Shown here one piece after another: positions 25,163 to 35,660 of a DNA stretch of 64,000 nucleotides. The stretch covers positions 45,273,369 through 45,337,368 of the forward strand of contig CAMTDV010000027.1 of the NCBI GenBank assembly GCA_947069175.1. Reading direction: 5' to 3'. The notes beneath the pieces were generated by a model that did not search any database, was not told the DNA's origin, and worked only from the letters and a program-made list of their open reading frames with translations. The position numbers and the translations under genes were made by a program. The DNA is from Scalesia atractyloides (taxonomy: Eukaryota; Streptophyta; Magnoliopsida; Asterales; Asteraceae). Every line of letters starts with the position of its first letter. Position 1 is the first letter of the stretch.

Positions 25163-25499
25163 GGGATGTTGGATTTAAATAACCCTAACTTTCACCAACT
25201 GGCCGATAACATTCCAACTTTTGATTTGTACACTAGCACTCCCAACTTTCAACTTATTGGCCGATAACACTCCCTAACTAACTGAATCCTAACCCAATTA
25301 GCTGATGTCAGCTGGCACGTCATTAAAAATGTCACATCAGCTACCACGTCATAAAAAATGCCACATCAACTGCGACGTCAGCAAAACGGGCCACATCAGA
25401 TGCCACATCAGCAAAAACTAACTGAGTTAGGGTTCAGTTAGTTAGGGAGTGCTATCGGCCAATTGGTGAAAGTTGGCATTATTTAAATCCAATATTCCA
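25163..25499. mobile_element. MITE with long terminal inverted repeats in intron 2 of AKR-A
   Basis: The left arm (GATGTTGGATTTAAATAA, then AACTTTCACCAACTGGCCGATA) is matched in reverse complement by the right arm (25430-25499), with CCAATTGGTGAAAGTT and TTATTTAAATCCAATATTCC. The middle holds repeated CCACATCAGCTGCCACGTCA-type words (25305-25415). Target duplication is unclear (a possible TATTA), so the superfamily is not assigned. Confidence 0.8.
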
Positions 25500-26305
25500 T
25501 ATATTAACTATAAATAACTTTTAGTATTTTCCAACAAGGAACGCCTTGCATACAATTGGTCGGAGCACTTTTAAAACCAAGTTTAGAGTACCAAAGACTA
25601 GAAACTTACTTGAAAACACAATAATCAGATAACATATTTCAAAACACCATTCCAAAATGGAGAAAAAGCTTCTAATACCATTGTTGGATGACATACTAAC
25701 TCATGGAGAAAATAGTTATGACAAATCGTGAAGCCACTTTCCTTATTATTATATGTATAACTGAGGAAGTTGTTAGCTACAGTGAAAATTATATTGACAT
25801 GTAGGTGATTCACAAACACATTCATATCCTATCATGTAAAATGTGATGTCATCTCATAAATTCATACATATTTTACATGAAAAAACTGAATTAGTATTGT
25901 TGTAATTTTAGTGAGTTGTGTATTTATTTAATTAATTTCATTTGTTGAGGTAACATCCTTGTTTCATCGTATTAATATTAAATTAAAATGAATAATAAAT
26001 AGAATTAACTTTTATGAAACGGTATGGGTTGAATATTTGTGACGTGTGTATATTTACTAAAAGTCTATAATTAATTGAAAAGTTCGATTTGAAACAGTCC
26101 ATAAGATCCTACTACGATTAATAAATACAAAATTGCGGTAAGATGTGGGTCCAACCCCATTAACACACCATGAGATCGACTACAATTGATTTCTCAAACA
26201 ACTTTAGAAGTATTAAAAGGGTTGGAAATGTAGCCGCTTTATTATTTTCTTAAAAGGCAATTGCAAAAAAGAAAATCAATATGCTCAAATCAAATAAAAA
26301 ACGAC

Positions 26306-26330
26306 CCCGCAACGCGGGAATCAGTTCTAG
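26306..26330 (+). mobile_element. Helitron 3' terminus in intron 2 of AKR-A
   Basis: A perfect short hairpin CCCGC-AAC-GCGGG (26306-26318) is followed by AATCAGTT and CTAG (26327-26330), then host T. This is the standard Helitron 3' end (GC hairpin about 10 bases before CTRR, insertion before T). The 5' end is not certain; an ATCCTACTA at about 26106 is one possibility. Confidence 0.7.
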
Positions 26331-26679
26331 TTAATTTGATAAATGTAGGTGGCTCTCTTTTGATGTACTTACTTGTACACCTAAAATTTCACTAGAACAA
26401 ACAAATTCTTGAACTAGGACAAACCTAACTTTTCAATTTAATTTCTTTCACTTTTACCCATTATTATTAATATGAATGTTGATAGCTCTACATTACCTAC
26501 CCCAGCTCTTATTGGCACCCTGATCACAGTCCACAATCCTAAAAATATTCCTAACTTAAAAGAAGTTTGAAAAACTTGAAATATAATATATGCAGCAACA
26601 AAGAAAAAGTTAAAACAAGTAAGAATCATCTAACCGTGATTTCAATGGGCACACGAGTGTCAATCCTATGCTGATAATC

Positions 26680-27175
26680 TTAGGGAAAAACACCTATATA
26701 TATAGGATAAGTGTCTGTTAGGAACCGCCCTTTATTGCAAGAACCACGAGAACAAGTGTGAACATAACAAAAACACCTAAAAAATAAAAAAAAACACACA
26801 CAAATATTTTAATTAATTAATTTATTAATTTTTATTAAAAAGCGCTAAATTTCCTCACTACAAGAATTGAAAAACAGTACTGCTGCACCTGTGCATACGC
26901 CTGCACATGTGCGTATGTCTAATTTTTTTAGTGACGAAATTTAGCGATTTTATTAAAAAAAACCCTTTTAGCATTTAGTTGTGTGGTTTAGATTTATAGT
27001 TTAGGTTTGTGAAGGGTGACGGTGGGGGTTAGGTTTTTTAGATTTTTTTATGGTGGGGTGTGGGTGGGTGGGGTAGGTTTTTGGGGTGTGTTGGTGTGGG
27101 GGGGGGGGGGGGGGGGAGTTTACGGTTTTGGTGGTGGGTGGGGGTTATATTATATATAAAACTAACTCCAGATTC
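26680..27175. other. insertion-like sequence truncating AKR-A, unclassified
   Basis: Begins exactly where coding similarity of AKR-A exon 2 stops, with CCTATATATATAGG, a perfect 14-bp palindrome. It contains a poly-A/TTAATTAATTAATT stretch, an alternating CTGCACCTGTGCATACG / CTGCACATGTGCGTATG segment (26882-26920) and a G-rich second half. No coding region. It may be a non-autonomous transposon, but I could not define its ends. Confidence 0.4.
27098..27116 (+). repeat. homopolymer run of 19 G
   Basis: Uninterrupted G19 within a GT/GGGT-rich stretch. The length should be treated with caution because sequencing often miscalls such runs. Confidence 0.8.
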
Positions 27176-27357
27176 TATATAAAATGAATGTCGGTGATAC
27201 TTCTTATCACCGCCAACTTTCTCGAAATTCTTTTTGACCCCTATGAATTAGAATATGTTGTTAACTCATAGCCCAATGTTCAACCCAACTGATAGCCGAT
27301 GAGGCCCACTTGAAATGGCGTAGAGCAACTTTTTTAGCCCAAAGACTTCTATTCTAT

Positions 27358-27560
27358 ATAGGGCTGTAAACAAATCGAACATTCAACAAACCGTGCGTGA
27401 ACCTTTCGGCGGAAATTTCGTTTATGTTCGTTCGATTAACTTAACGAACGAACACGAACAAAAAATTCTGTTCGGTTAGCTTAGTGAACGAACACGAACA
27501 AAGGTCTCGTTCGTTTGGTAATATTTCCGGTTACGTTTGTTCGTGTTTGTTTGATTATAT
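27358..27560. repeat. AACGAAC-rich hAT-like remnant
   Basis: Starts TAGGGCTGTAAACAAATCGAAC, followed by many AACGAAC/GTTCG words. This end type is common among plant hAT-related non-autonomous elements. I could not find a matching right end or target duplication. The remaining sequence to 28095 is AT-rich with no gene. Confidence 0.45.
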
Positions 27561-28095
27561 TAAAAAATTATAAATATAAAACCTTTTATCTAAACTATTG
27601 AAAATCTGTTTTTTTTTTCTAAATAGGCTAAAATTTGGACATTCAAAACATTTTTTTAGGATGATTATGTCTAAGTTAGTTAAACTTTGAATAAATATGT
27701 TTAAGTTAGTTAAACTTGATTCATGGTATGGTTGTATGAAAAATATATATAGATAAGAAAAGTTAATTGGGCATCTTCCTAACCAAACCACACCAAACCG
27801 TTACCGGGCAAACTTTCAAACCGAATCATTTAAATCTTGAACCAAGCAATTTGCTTGGCTTGGACGGGTTCAACCGTTAACAAGACACCCCTAAGTCCAT
27901 GTACGCACTAAAACATAATTTTAAGCCACATTGCTACATTTTTGAAGCAATATGTTTCCATGTTGGTACTTATTAGCTTTTTAAGTTCAAGTAGCAGTTG
28001 ACATAAAAGGAGTTAAAATTGAAAGCCGAAACATGTCCCAAACTGAAAATCAAAACTCTCAGGCATGCAACTTTTTAAGTTCTCTAACATCAAAT

Positions 28096-30008
28096 TCAAG
28101 CAGCTTGCCAAGATGACAGTGGTGGAGTATTTGCATATTTCCAAGTACATTGCATTACAGCAGGTGAATACCTATCGCCTTTCACCACTGCCGCAATTGA
28201 CTCAAGTTCCGACATGTCTTCTGTTGTTAGTTTTACCAAAACCGATCCAATGTTTTGCTTAAGGTTATCGATTTTGGTGGTACCAGGTATGGGACAAACA
28301 TCATCCCCTTGGTGCAGGAGCCACGCGAGTGCTAGCTGTGACGCTGTGCATCCCTTCTTTCTTGCTATTTCATTCACCCTTTCATACACGATCTTATTGT
28401 GCTCTAGATTTTCACCTTGAAATTTCGGTATACTCTGCAAAAGATGATGAATCGTTTTCGTTATGTTTGTTTATTTATTTACACTCATTTGTGTAGGTTC
28501 ATTTACATTTGTCCGTTTACATATTCATTTAGTTTTATATATTGGTTATTAGTAATTAGTAATAATACTAATTGGCTCATCATGCATCAACCGATCAGCC
28601 CAATCAAATGTTAGATTTAGAACGTAGCCATAGGTAATTGACTGACTAACGAACGAACAAGAACACACTCATATTCTTTGATTATGCACATTGCTTTAGA
28701 ATATTAAGGAACGAACATAAATGAACACAAACAGTTGAACACGTTCATTTTCTATATGAACAAACATGATCAAGAAAATTCGTTTGTTTAAGTGTTCGTT
28801 TGTTTGGTTGAACTTAAACAAACAAACAAGAACAAGTGTCGTTCGTGTTTGTTCTATTCGTTTGCAGGCCTAATTCCAACCACTAAGAGTAGTCTAAATT
28901 CCAACTTTTTACTTAAGTTTCGCCAAATCGGTCACTTTGGGGGGTTCTTGTTTTAAACAAGTTCAACAGGTCAAACCAACAAATTTAGCTCAAAGGGGAA
29001 TAGATCAACAGGATGAAAGTCTTCCAACATATATAGTTACATACCCTTCGGAAGTCGTTGCTTGCAAAGTCCTCGACTACCTCCGGACCCTTTGAAAAGA
29101 ATCCCTTTCCTAAAGGACTGAACGGGACTATCCCGATTCCAAGTTCTCTACAAACACGCATTTGGAAAGACAATGCAACATAAATTTCAGTTGAAAACAT
29201 TGAGTTAAAGCCAGACACTTACCTGCAAGTAGGAATCACTTCTTCTTCAGCATCTCTTGTCCACAATGACCATTCTAGCTGGACTGCGGTTATTGGATGA
29301 ACCGCGTGCGCGCGTCTGATGGTTTCTGGTGAAGCTTCAGATAGACCTATGTATTTAATCTTACCTTCTTCAACTAGTTCCTTCAATGCTCCCACCTACC
29401 ACCAGAATGTCAGAAAAAAAGAAACAAACGTATCGAGTAATATCCCAATCAATAAACAACTAATTACTAGATTAACAATCATGTTACATATGAATATATA
29501 CCGTTAGTTCAATAGGGATTTTTGTATCAATACGCTGAACGTAAAAGAGATCAATACAACTGACTCCAAGTTGTTTCAAGCACGCATTGCAGGCTTCCTT
29601 CACGTAAGCAGGATCGCCACATACCTCCGTCTGCGTATCACCTGACAGTGACTTGATCCCAAATTTGGTAGCTAATTGCACTTTGTGTGCCACCTCCCCT
29701 TCCAAAGCCTGTCCTGGTTGACTTTGACTTATTAAGGTTGACTTTTACAACATTCAAGATCAGAAAAGATACACAAGATCACTGACCTTACCGACAATGA
29801 CACTGTTAGTGTGAGGCCCGTAGAGATCAGAGGTGTCAAGAAATGTAATGCCCAATTCAACGGCGGTCTGGATGACTTCAATCATCGGTTCTGCGGGTTT
29901 AGGGGACCCGTGTAAGGGGGACATGCCCATACATCCTAAACCAATTGCTGAGACCTCTAAACCTTGTGATCCCAGCTTCCTTCTAGGCACAACAACCACT
30001 TCTCCCAT
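28096..30008 (-). CDS. AKR-B: aldo-keto reductase, five exons, intact
   Basis: Minus strand. Exons: 30008-29787, 29708-29502, 29395-29223, 29147-29045, 28434-28096; every intron is GT-AG and the phases agree, giving 347 residues, the usual family length. It is an NADPH-dependent oxidoreductase of the ATB2/perakine-reductase-like plant group, acting on carbonyls in the cytosol by family; the substrate cannot be told. Motifs: GLGCMGM (about residues 23-29), LDTSDLYG with catalytic Asp58 and Tyr63, ATKFG with Lys89, GLSEAS, the ELGIGIVPFSPLG loop, IPGTTKI (NADP phosphate binding), and the terminal PPLSSWQAA. The catalytic His position reads FYVQRID, so it is Gln132. I chose the Met of MGEVVVVPRR at 30008; an upstream in-frame Met at 30038 would add ten Arg/Glu-rich residues encoded by a GA tract. 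It is a tandem duplicate of AKR-A. Confidence 0.92.
28640..28876. repeat. AACGAAC-rich hAT-like remnant in intron 4 of AKR-B
   Basis: Intron 4 (28435-29044) contains many GTTCGT/AACGAAC words and ends in TTCGTTTGCAGGCCTA, the inverse of a TAGGCCTGCAAACGAA terminus that resembles the start at 27358. No target duplication was found, so the two are not joined as one element. Confidence 0.4.
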
Positions 30009-30030
30009 TCTCTCTCTCTCTCTCCCTCTC
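30009..30030 (-). promoter_or_regulatory. GA-rich 5' leader of AKR-B
   Basis: A GAGAGAGA tract lies directly before the chosen start codon. GA/CT tracts are common in plant core promoters and 5' leaders. No convincing TATA box is visible in the next 150 bases upstream, which are AT-rich. Confidence 0.4.
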
Positions 30031-31387
30031 ACTCTCATACAGTATTAATGATAATGTTAAAAACTAGTAGTTAATGTATCACATATAATATTCTAAAGAT
30101 TCCAAGACATGTTGATGCTCACATTAGTAAATTAGAATAAACAAAGCTGCCAAGATTATTATAATCAGATTAAATATTGTTTTAAGATGCTTTTTTTTAA
30201 TCAAAAGTGCATCCACTTGCCTTTTGGGTGGAATGAAACTGAAACAATACAGATACCCATGGGTGTACCCAAATGTGCACTTGGGTTGCCCATGAAATAC
30301 ATTCTTTTCACTAAGTGTATTATAATAAAATACAGTTTAATGGTCCAAAATGAAACAAATGGGATAGCGCGGTGAAGGATTAACATTCGGGTTTTCTTCT
30401 CTCCTGTCGCATCCTTAGTTTAAAAAAAGTGCCTAAGATTCAAGGTACATGAGAAAAACGTTGATTTTCAAAAAGATGGGACAGATGTAACTTTTGGTTG
30501 TATAGAGCAACGCCTTGCGTACGTGAAGCTCTTGCCTTCACACCTCACGTCTCTCTTGTCTCAGCTTTGATGAGCTAAACACCTCGGAGCGCCTAGTTCC
30601 TTTAAAACCAAGGTTGCATTTTGACCGCCTAAAACCAAGCAAGAAACACACAAAAGATCTACTTGTTTCTATGCCGCTTTTCACAAAGGCAATGGTGAAT
30701 TGTTTGTGACTTTGTGTTTCAAGCAAGTTGTATTGCAGTAGCTGGTTCTGATGGGTTGCAGCTTATCCTTTTTAACAATTATGTTCACCATTTCAAGGAC
30801 GAGCACACGGCCTCTTTTGGCTCCAAATAGATCATGCAATACATGATTAAAATTTGAAAATCAACCATATGTTTTCTGCACTTCAACTTAAGCTTACAAA
30901 GGCATATAAATGCGTCTTTTAGGATAACACACAAATTACATGATAAAAGTAAGACTATTGATTATATCTTTTAGGATAACTCAAAAATTGGGCCCTAAAC
31001 ATTTGGGATTGAACTGGGCCCAGCATCTAGCCTCATTATACCTTCTACCCTTATTGGGCTTAAGAATGGCCCAATACATGTAATACAAACTATACATCTC
31101 ATCATGCCCAAAACCGCTACAAGGACAAACTAAAAAAATATAAGCCCAATCACAGTATTGGCCCAGCTAAAGCTTATGTTCTCATTAGCATATAGTACCA
31201 CATAAGTCTCTTTGGTAAGTAGCAGCCCATCTTTGAGTCCACATCTAGTAACCAAGCCCACAAAATGGAAATGCAAGCTAGCCAAATGGGCCATTGTATA
31301 ATAAGCAGTGCCAAGCCCAATCCAACTGCCAATGTTCAAAAGAACAACAAACCCACACATGATATAGCCTAATCAGCTAGTTATCAC
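30031..31387. other. upstream region of AKR-B, no gene recognised
   Basis: It probably contains the AKR-B promoter in its first few hundred bases. A segment at 30250-30300 has GGGTGTACCCAAATGTGCACTTGGGT-type dyad symmetry. Short frames (30538-30726, 31130-31360 minus) have no domain. Confidence 0.4.
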
Positions 31388-31590
31388 TAGGGATAAGCTC
31401 GGTACCGGTATCGATAATTCTTAAATATGGGCACCGGTACAAAAATGCTCGGATAATTGAAGACAAAATTCGGTAAAATACCGATAGTGCAGGAATCGAA
31501 ATACCGGTACCGAAAGAGCCAAAAGTTGGGTACCGAAAATAGTTTGGTACGGGTTCAATACTGATACCCAGTACAAAATGCTCATCTTTA
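31388..31590. mobile_element. hAT-type MITE, 203 bp
   Basis: Ends TAGGGATAAGC and GCTCATCTTTA are imperfect inverted repeats. It is flanked by GTTATCAC (31380-31387) and GTTATCTC (31591-31598), an 8-bp target duplication with one mismatch. The body is rich in GGTACCGGTA words. Confidence 0.8.
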
Positions 31591-32033
31591 GTTATCTCTC
31601 TGACACATTTAATATCACTCCCACCACCAAATATCATCCAGGCCTTTATATGCAATATTGCCCACCTAATTTCAGTGGCCCATTTACCTTTCCTGCCCAT
31701 TCAGTCAGAATCATAGATTCATAATCAACTCTTAAATTTCTCGGCCCACTCCAAAAGACTAACCGTCTCTTATAGCCACCAAAACAACCCAACTAATGTT
31801 GTCCAATCAATTTCATTCGGGGCATATGATTGGGCTTATTTCTAGCTTAAAGATACCAAATTCGTGATAGGCTGCCCCAGTCAAATAAGGGGATAATCCA
31901 AGAGTTGCTCACCGTATTACATCGACAATACACCCGTATGCCATCCATGTTTGACTTCTGTTGACATTTAACCAAAAAGTCAACTATACAATTTTAACAT
32001 TCTTACAGTAAAAATACCATAATCTTAAAATAA

Positions 32034-32052
32034 CCCCCCCCCCCCCCCCCCC
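32034..32052 (+). repeat. homopolymer run of 19 C
   Basis: Uninterrupted C19. Flanks are ordinary AT-rich sequence. Run length is uncertain for technical reasons. Confidence 0.8.
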
Positions 32053-32256
32053 TTAACTTTTTGGCCTACCACTGGTGAAGTAAGGTCACAAAATGACAGG
32101 TCCACAATATTACCTTCCACATCCAATTTTCGCTCAACTTAAATCCCCATATCCTTTTCGTGTCACACCCGTATCCTTTTCGTATCACATCCATATCCCA
32201 ATTACTTCTGGGTCCTGATTCCTACTACCCATCGAAGCTTAAATCATACAAACAAC

Positions 32257-32609
32257 TAGAGATGGGAAAACAACTGGTTTGTTAACCGAAACTGGTTATT
32301 AATCGTACCTGGTTAATAACCGGTACACCTATAACCATTTTAGCATTAAAAAAAACTAGCGGTTGTAACTGTTCTAGATATTTAGGATAGTAACCTATTA
32401 TTTTTAACCGGTTTTTAACTGATGTACCGGTTAACCCGAAAAAAATACCGAAAAAATGAAAAAAAAATGAAAATAATTGGTTATTAACCGAACCGGTTAA
32501 GGTAATAACCAGATAAAGCAAAAATTAAAAAATAAAACCGCCTAAAACCATTTAGAAAAAAATAACTGCCTAAAACCATTTAGAAAATTAAACAAATTGT
32601 GCATCTCTA
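32257..32609. mobile_element. hAT-type MITE, 353 bp
   Basis: Begins TAGAGATGGGAAAA and ends TTGTGCATCTCTA, with matching inverted ends. It is flanked by a perfect 8-bp duplication CAAACAAC (32249-32256 and 32610-32617). The interior carries repeated AACCGGTTA words. No transposase. Confidence 0.9.
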
Positions 32610-32737
32610 CAAACAACACCCATCAGGTCCATAACGTCTTTTTAGACCTAAAAGGCTGAAACATTCCCCTATGTGGATCCACAGTGACTATATGGTCAAA
32701 ATGAATCCCGAAAAATCGTCCCCTGAACTTACCTTTT

Positions 32738-33290
32738 ATTCATCTAGGGTATTTGCCTGTGTGTTGCGATACGTTTACTTTGGCATTCGATCGGTATCAG
32801 TTTGGTTTGGTTTGGTTCGTTACAGTACTAGTACAATGCATGGACTCAATATAAAAATCAATACGTATTTTACATTGACCGGCACCGATGTTGTTCGAAA
32901 GGTATCGATCGTTCAGAAGGTAATGATACTGGTATCTATATTCATTTATCTTTGCATAAAGAGTTGTATAATTGAAAAACTGTTGAAGCCGACCAAAAAA
33001 ATGAACATATGTATCGTTACCAATATTGTTTGGTCAATTTTAGTTCGGCTCACTACGGTAGCGGCACGGTATCCGCTATCAAACAAAAAACCATAAAAAT
33101 GAATACGAGCACATGTCCCGATGTTTGTTGGTTTGGTTCAGTATGATATATTAGTGATATGGTGTCAGTTTATCATAAGCAATAAAAAGAAAAACAAATA
33201 CCGGTACCGGTATAGCTGTTGTTTGATCGATTTCGGTTTGGTATGATGCGACAAAATATCCGTTTTCAATAAAACTTATATCGGAATATT
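32738..33290. repeat. GGTACCGGTA/TTTGGTTTGG-rich repeat, unclassified
   Basis: Word use (ACCGGTACCGGTAT, GGTTTGGTTTGGTTCG) resembles the MITE at 31388 but no ends or target duplication could be fixed. The 141-codon plus frame 32671-33096 is part of this repeat and shows no domain. Confidence 0.35.
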
Positions 33291-33412
33291 GAAAAAAAAA
33301 TATACAAAACACAAGTTATTTGAAAAATGTTCAATTAAATGATGAAAAAAAATATTATGAATATAAGTTAATATTTAAAGATAATAAATTGCTATTTATC
33401 CCGATGGTAAAT

Positions 33413-33710
33413 TGCTAATGACGATTTATCAAGTCCTTTTTCAAAATTTCTCGACCTCTAATCAAGCTACTCGAAAAAGATAGCCCATTCATCTTTGAAG
33501 AGGATTGCACGACAACATTTTTTGCCCTTAAAGATATGTTAGTGAAAACAACAATCATGATCGCACCATATTGGAAATTACCTTTTAAAATTATGTGTGA
33601 TGCTTGCAAAGTTGCAGTCGGAGTAGTATTGGGTCAACGAAAGGAAAAGCATTCCCACCCATATATTACGCTAAACTATCGAGGGATCACACGTCAATAA
33701 TGCTCTCCGA
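33413..33710 (+). pseudogene. Ty3/Gypsy RT-RNase H fragment
   Basis: Plus-strand translation from about 33413 gives FIKSFFKISRPLIKLLEKD, then CTTTFFALKDMLVK, IMCDACKVAVGVVLGQRKEKH and HPYIT, the connection and early RNase H domain of a Gypsy polyprotein (Athila/Tat-like wording). Truncated on both sides; the frame ends after ITRQ. Confidence 0.85.
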
Positions 33711-33740
33711 TGAAATTTTAAAATAAGCGGTTTTTTAAAC

Positions 33741-33910
33741 ATTGATACCAATTTCATGCAAATAACATAACGTATGAAAAGATAATGCACCAACGGACTT
33801 AAGAACTATCCCAAACACATGCATACAATATGTGACATGCAACTGATCATTGATAGGAGGGTACCCTTTGATGTGACCTGGTCGGTTACATGGTTAAGTA
33901 GTCCGAATCG
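33741..33910. repeat. diverged direct repeat, left copy
   Basis: The series ATTTCATGCAAATAA, AAAAGATAATGCAC, CATGCATACAATATGTGACATGCAACTGAT and AAGTAGTCCGA recurs in the same order at 34975-35150. A GATACCAA word at 33744 is the reverse complement of a primer-binding core, so this could be the edge of a minus-strand LTR, but no TG/CA ends are visible. Confidence 0.5.
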
Positions 33911-34660
33911 TATCTACCCTGCCTTTCAAAATGTTCTTGTCCACAATCACATAAAAATGCCACTGTGGTTGCCATTCCATTCTTCACATGGCGTTCAGGT
34001 TGGCGCTATGGTTGGCCCCACTCGTGTTTCCCACTTTTCATATCCGGTATAATAAATGTGTGGTCGACAATGAGTGAAGAATGAATCAGTGAAGGTACCG
34101 GTGCAAACAGGCCTAATGATGACATTGGTTTCAACGGTGGTTTGCCGGCAAAAGCAGTTGATGGTGCCAATGGTTTAGGTTTTGTAGGCTACACGAAAGA
34201 GGCAGTGACTCCTATCATGTTTTGAAGAGTAGGGATTTGGGTGGAGTTTTGCGTGGAGGTGGTGTAGAAATTGTTGGTTGTGCAACTGCTAGGGCAGTGG
34301 TGGTGGTGGCAGCGGACAATGCTTGAAGAAATGCAAGTATAGATTAGGCTAAGGTGGCGATGAGGGTATGGGTTTGCTCAGATGAGCAGCTAATAGGGAA
34401 ATGAGGGCATCCAATTTCGAAGTTTCAACTCATATGGCGTTTGAATGTGAGATTAGGGGTTCAGCCATGGTGGTGGGCAATTCATCAATGGACATAATCT
34501 CTCATTGGGGAGGCACAAGGTATATAGACAAAAGTACCCGTTTTTATGGTTTATTCGAGATAACCGCTTTCCCAAAGAAAATTTAAAATGAAGAAAGACC
34601 ATTGTGTCAGTTTTCTGTAATTGTTCTAATGCTAAAACAATTGCATAAATAAAATAAGAA
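33911..34660. other. no gene recognised
   Basis: GT- and GGTTTG-rich stretch with short frames (33819-34052, 34401-34586 plus) lacking any motif; unassigned. Confidence 0.4.
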
Positions 34661-34675
34661 AGAGAAGTGAACTAT

Positions 34676-34961
34676 GGGGGTTAGGGCGCAGCGTGAAGAA
34701 GGTTTTATCACGCGTCGACTTCCGTGATACACCACCGCCACCATCTTTTATAACGCGTGAACTGGGTAACGCGTTGCCATGATCGCGCGTGAAGAATTGA
34801 AGGTGTTGCACATGTTCAATGATGGAGATGAGTGTGTAGTGAGTGATGTACATTTCCACTAAAATCTATCACTAGTGATGGAACCAAGCTTGATGACGTG
34901 GCAGAACTTGATTGGATGTTATGATTGATAGAAAACTATGAGTAGTGGAGCGCCCTACCCC
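34676..34961. mobile_element. MITE with GGGGTTAGGGCGC ends
   Basis: GGGGGTTAGGGCGC (34676-34689) is matched by GCGCCCTACCCC (34950-34961) in inverse orientation. The interior has several ACGCGT/CGCGTG words and TCATCAAGCTTGG. Length 286 bp. Flanks do not give a clear duplication, so the superfamily (Harbinger or Mutator) stays open. Confidence 0.6.
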
Positions 34962-34974
34962 TAAAGAGTGGATT

Positions 34975-35150
34975 CTAATTTCGTGCAAATAATGACACAT
35001 GGGAAAAGATAATGCACTTATGCATTAATGGACTCAACAACTTTTCTAAACTCATGCATGTACTACGTGACTTGCAACTGATTCATTGACTGGTCTTCGG
35101 GTGGGTGCCTGAGTAGTCCGACTCATATTAGAGTCAGATAGAGCATTGCC
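34975..35150. repeat. diverged direct repeat, right copy
   Basis: Same word order as 33741-33910 (AATTTCGTGCAAATAATGAC, AAAAGATAATGCAC, CATGCATGTACTACGTGACTTGCAACTGATT, GAGTAGTCCGACTC). Distance between copies is about 1.23 kb. Confidence 0.5.
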
Positions 35151-35660
35151 GTCTAAAAAAAGATATTTTCTGACAAATAATGAAAAACCTTAAAGGTAAT
35201 TTACTGACAAGAACTCTGCCGCGAAGGTGCTCTCACCCGACAACAATGAAAAAGATGAAATGAAATAATATGACAATGGTCACTAATAATTCGTTAGTAA
35301 TTACAAATGTTAATTTTCTTTTACAATTGTAAGCCATGGCCAGCGGTGATCTATCACATATCACCTGATTGATGCTTAAACTATATACTAAAATCTTCTA
35401 AAGAAAATTTTATCTCCATCCACAAGAACAATGGGAGTCCATGGATAAGTTCATGGTTGCTTCATTTATGGGAGATTTTGGTTCACGAGTGGCATATGAC
35501 TGGGTCAACTTTTTCTTGAATACCTCATTTATGAAGAGTTTATTACCGAACTAAGTAAAGAAAGCCGTGAAAAACGACATCAGCTTTATATGTTTATTTT
35601 GAAAACATCAATTTTAAAAATGAATGTATATGTGGATTACATTTGTGACTTTTACTGTTT

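Larger units (their letters stand above)
23454..26679 (-). pseudogene. AKR-A: 5'-truncated aldo-keto reductase copy
   Basis: Minus strand, same family as the intact gene at 28096-30008 (ATB2/perakine-reductase-like, NADPH-dependent, cytosolic by family). Readable exons: end of exon 2 at 26679-26635 (DYQHRIDTRVPIEIT, keeping the catalytic His), exon 3 at 24466-24294 (MGELKKLVEEGKIKYVGLSE...), exon 4 at 24199-24097 (ELGIGIVAYSPLGRGFF...), exon 5 at 23789-23454 (PIPGTTKIENL... ending LSSWKA and stop). All remaining junctions have GT-AG sites, matching phases and no internal stop. Exon 1 and most of exon 2, with the catalytic Asp, Tyr and Lys, are absent: coding similarity stops at 26679, where an unrelated insertion-like sequence begins. 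Intron 2 is 2168 bp and holds a MITE and a Helitron end. Probably a dead tandem duplicate. Confidence 0.88.

Noticed and set aside
26106..26330. A 225-bp Helitron starting at ATCCTACTA
   Set aside because: The 3' end is convincing but the proposed 5' end rests on only a few bases and has no comparison copy.
27358..28876. A single hAT element from TAGGGCTGTAAAC to GTTTGCAGGCCTA spanning exon 5 of AKR-B
   Set aside because: No matching 8-bp duplication and it would include a host exon; two separate remnants are more likely.
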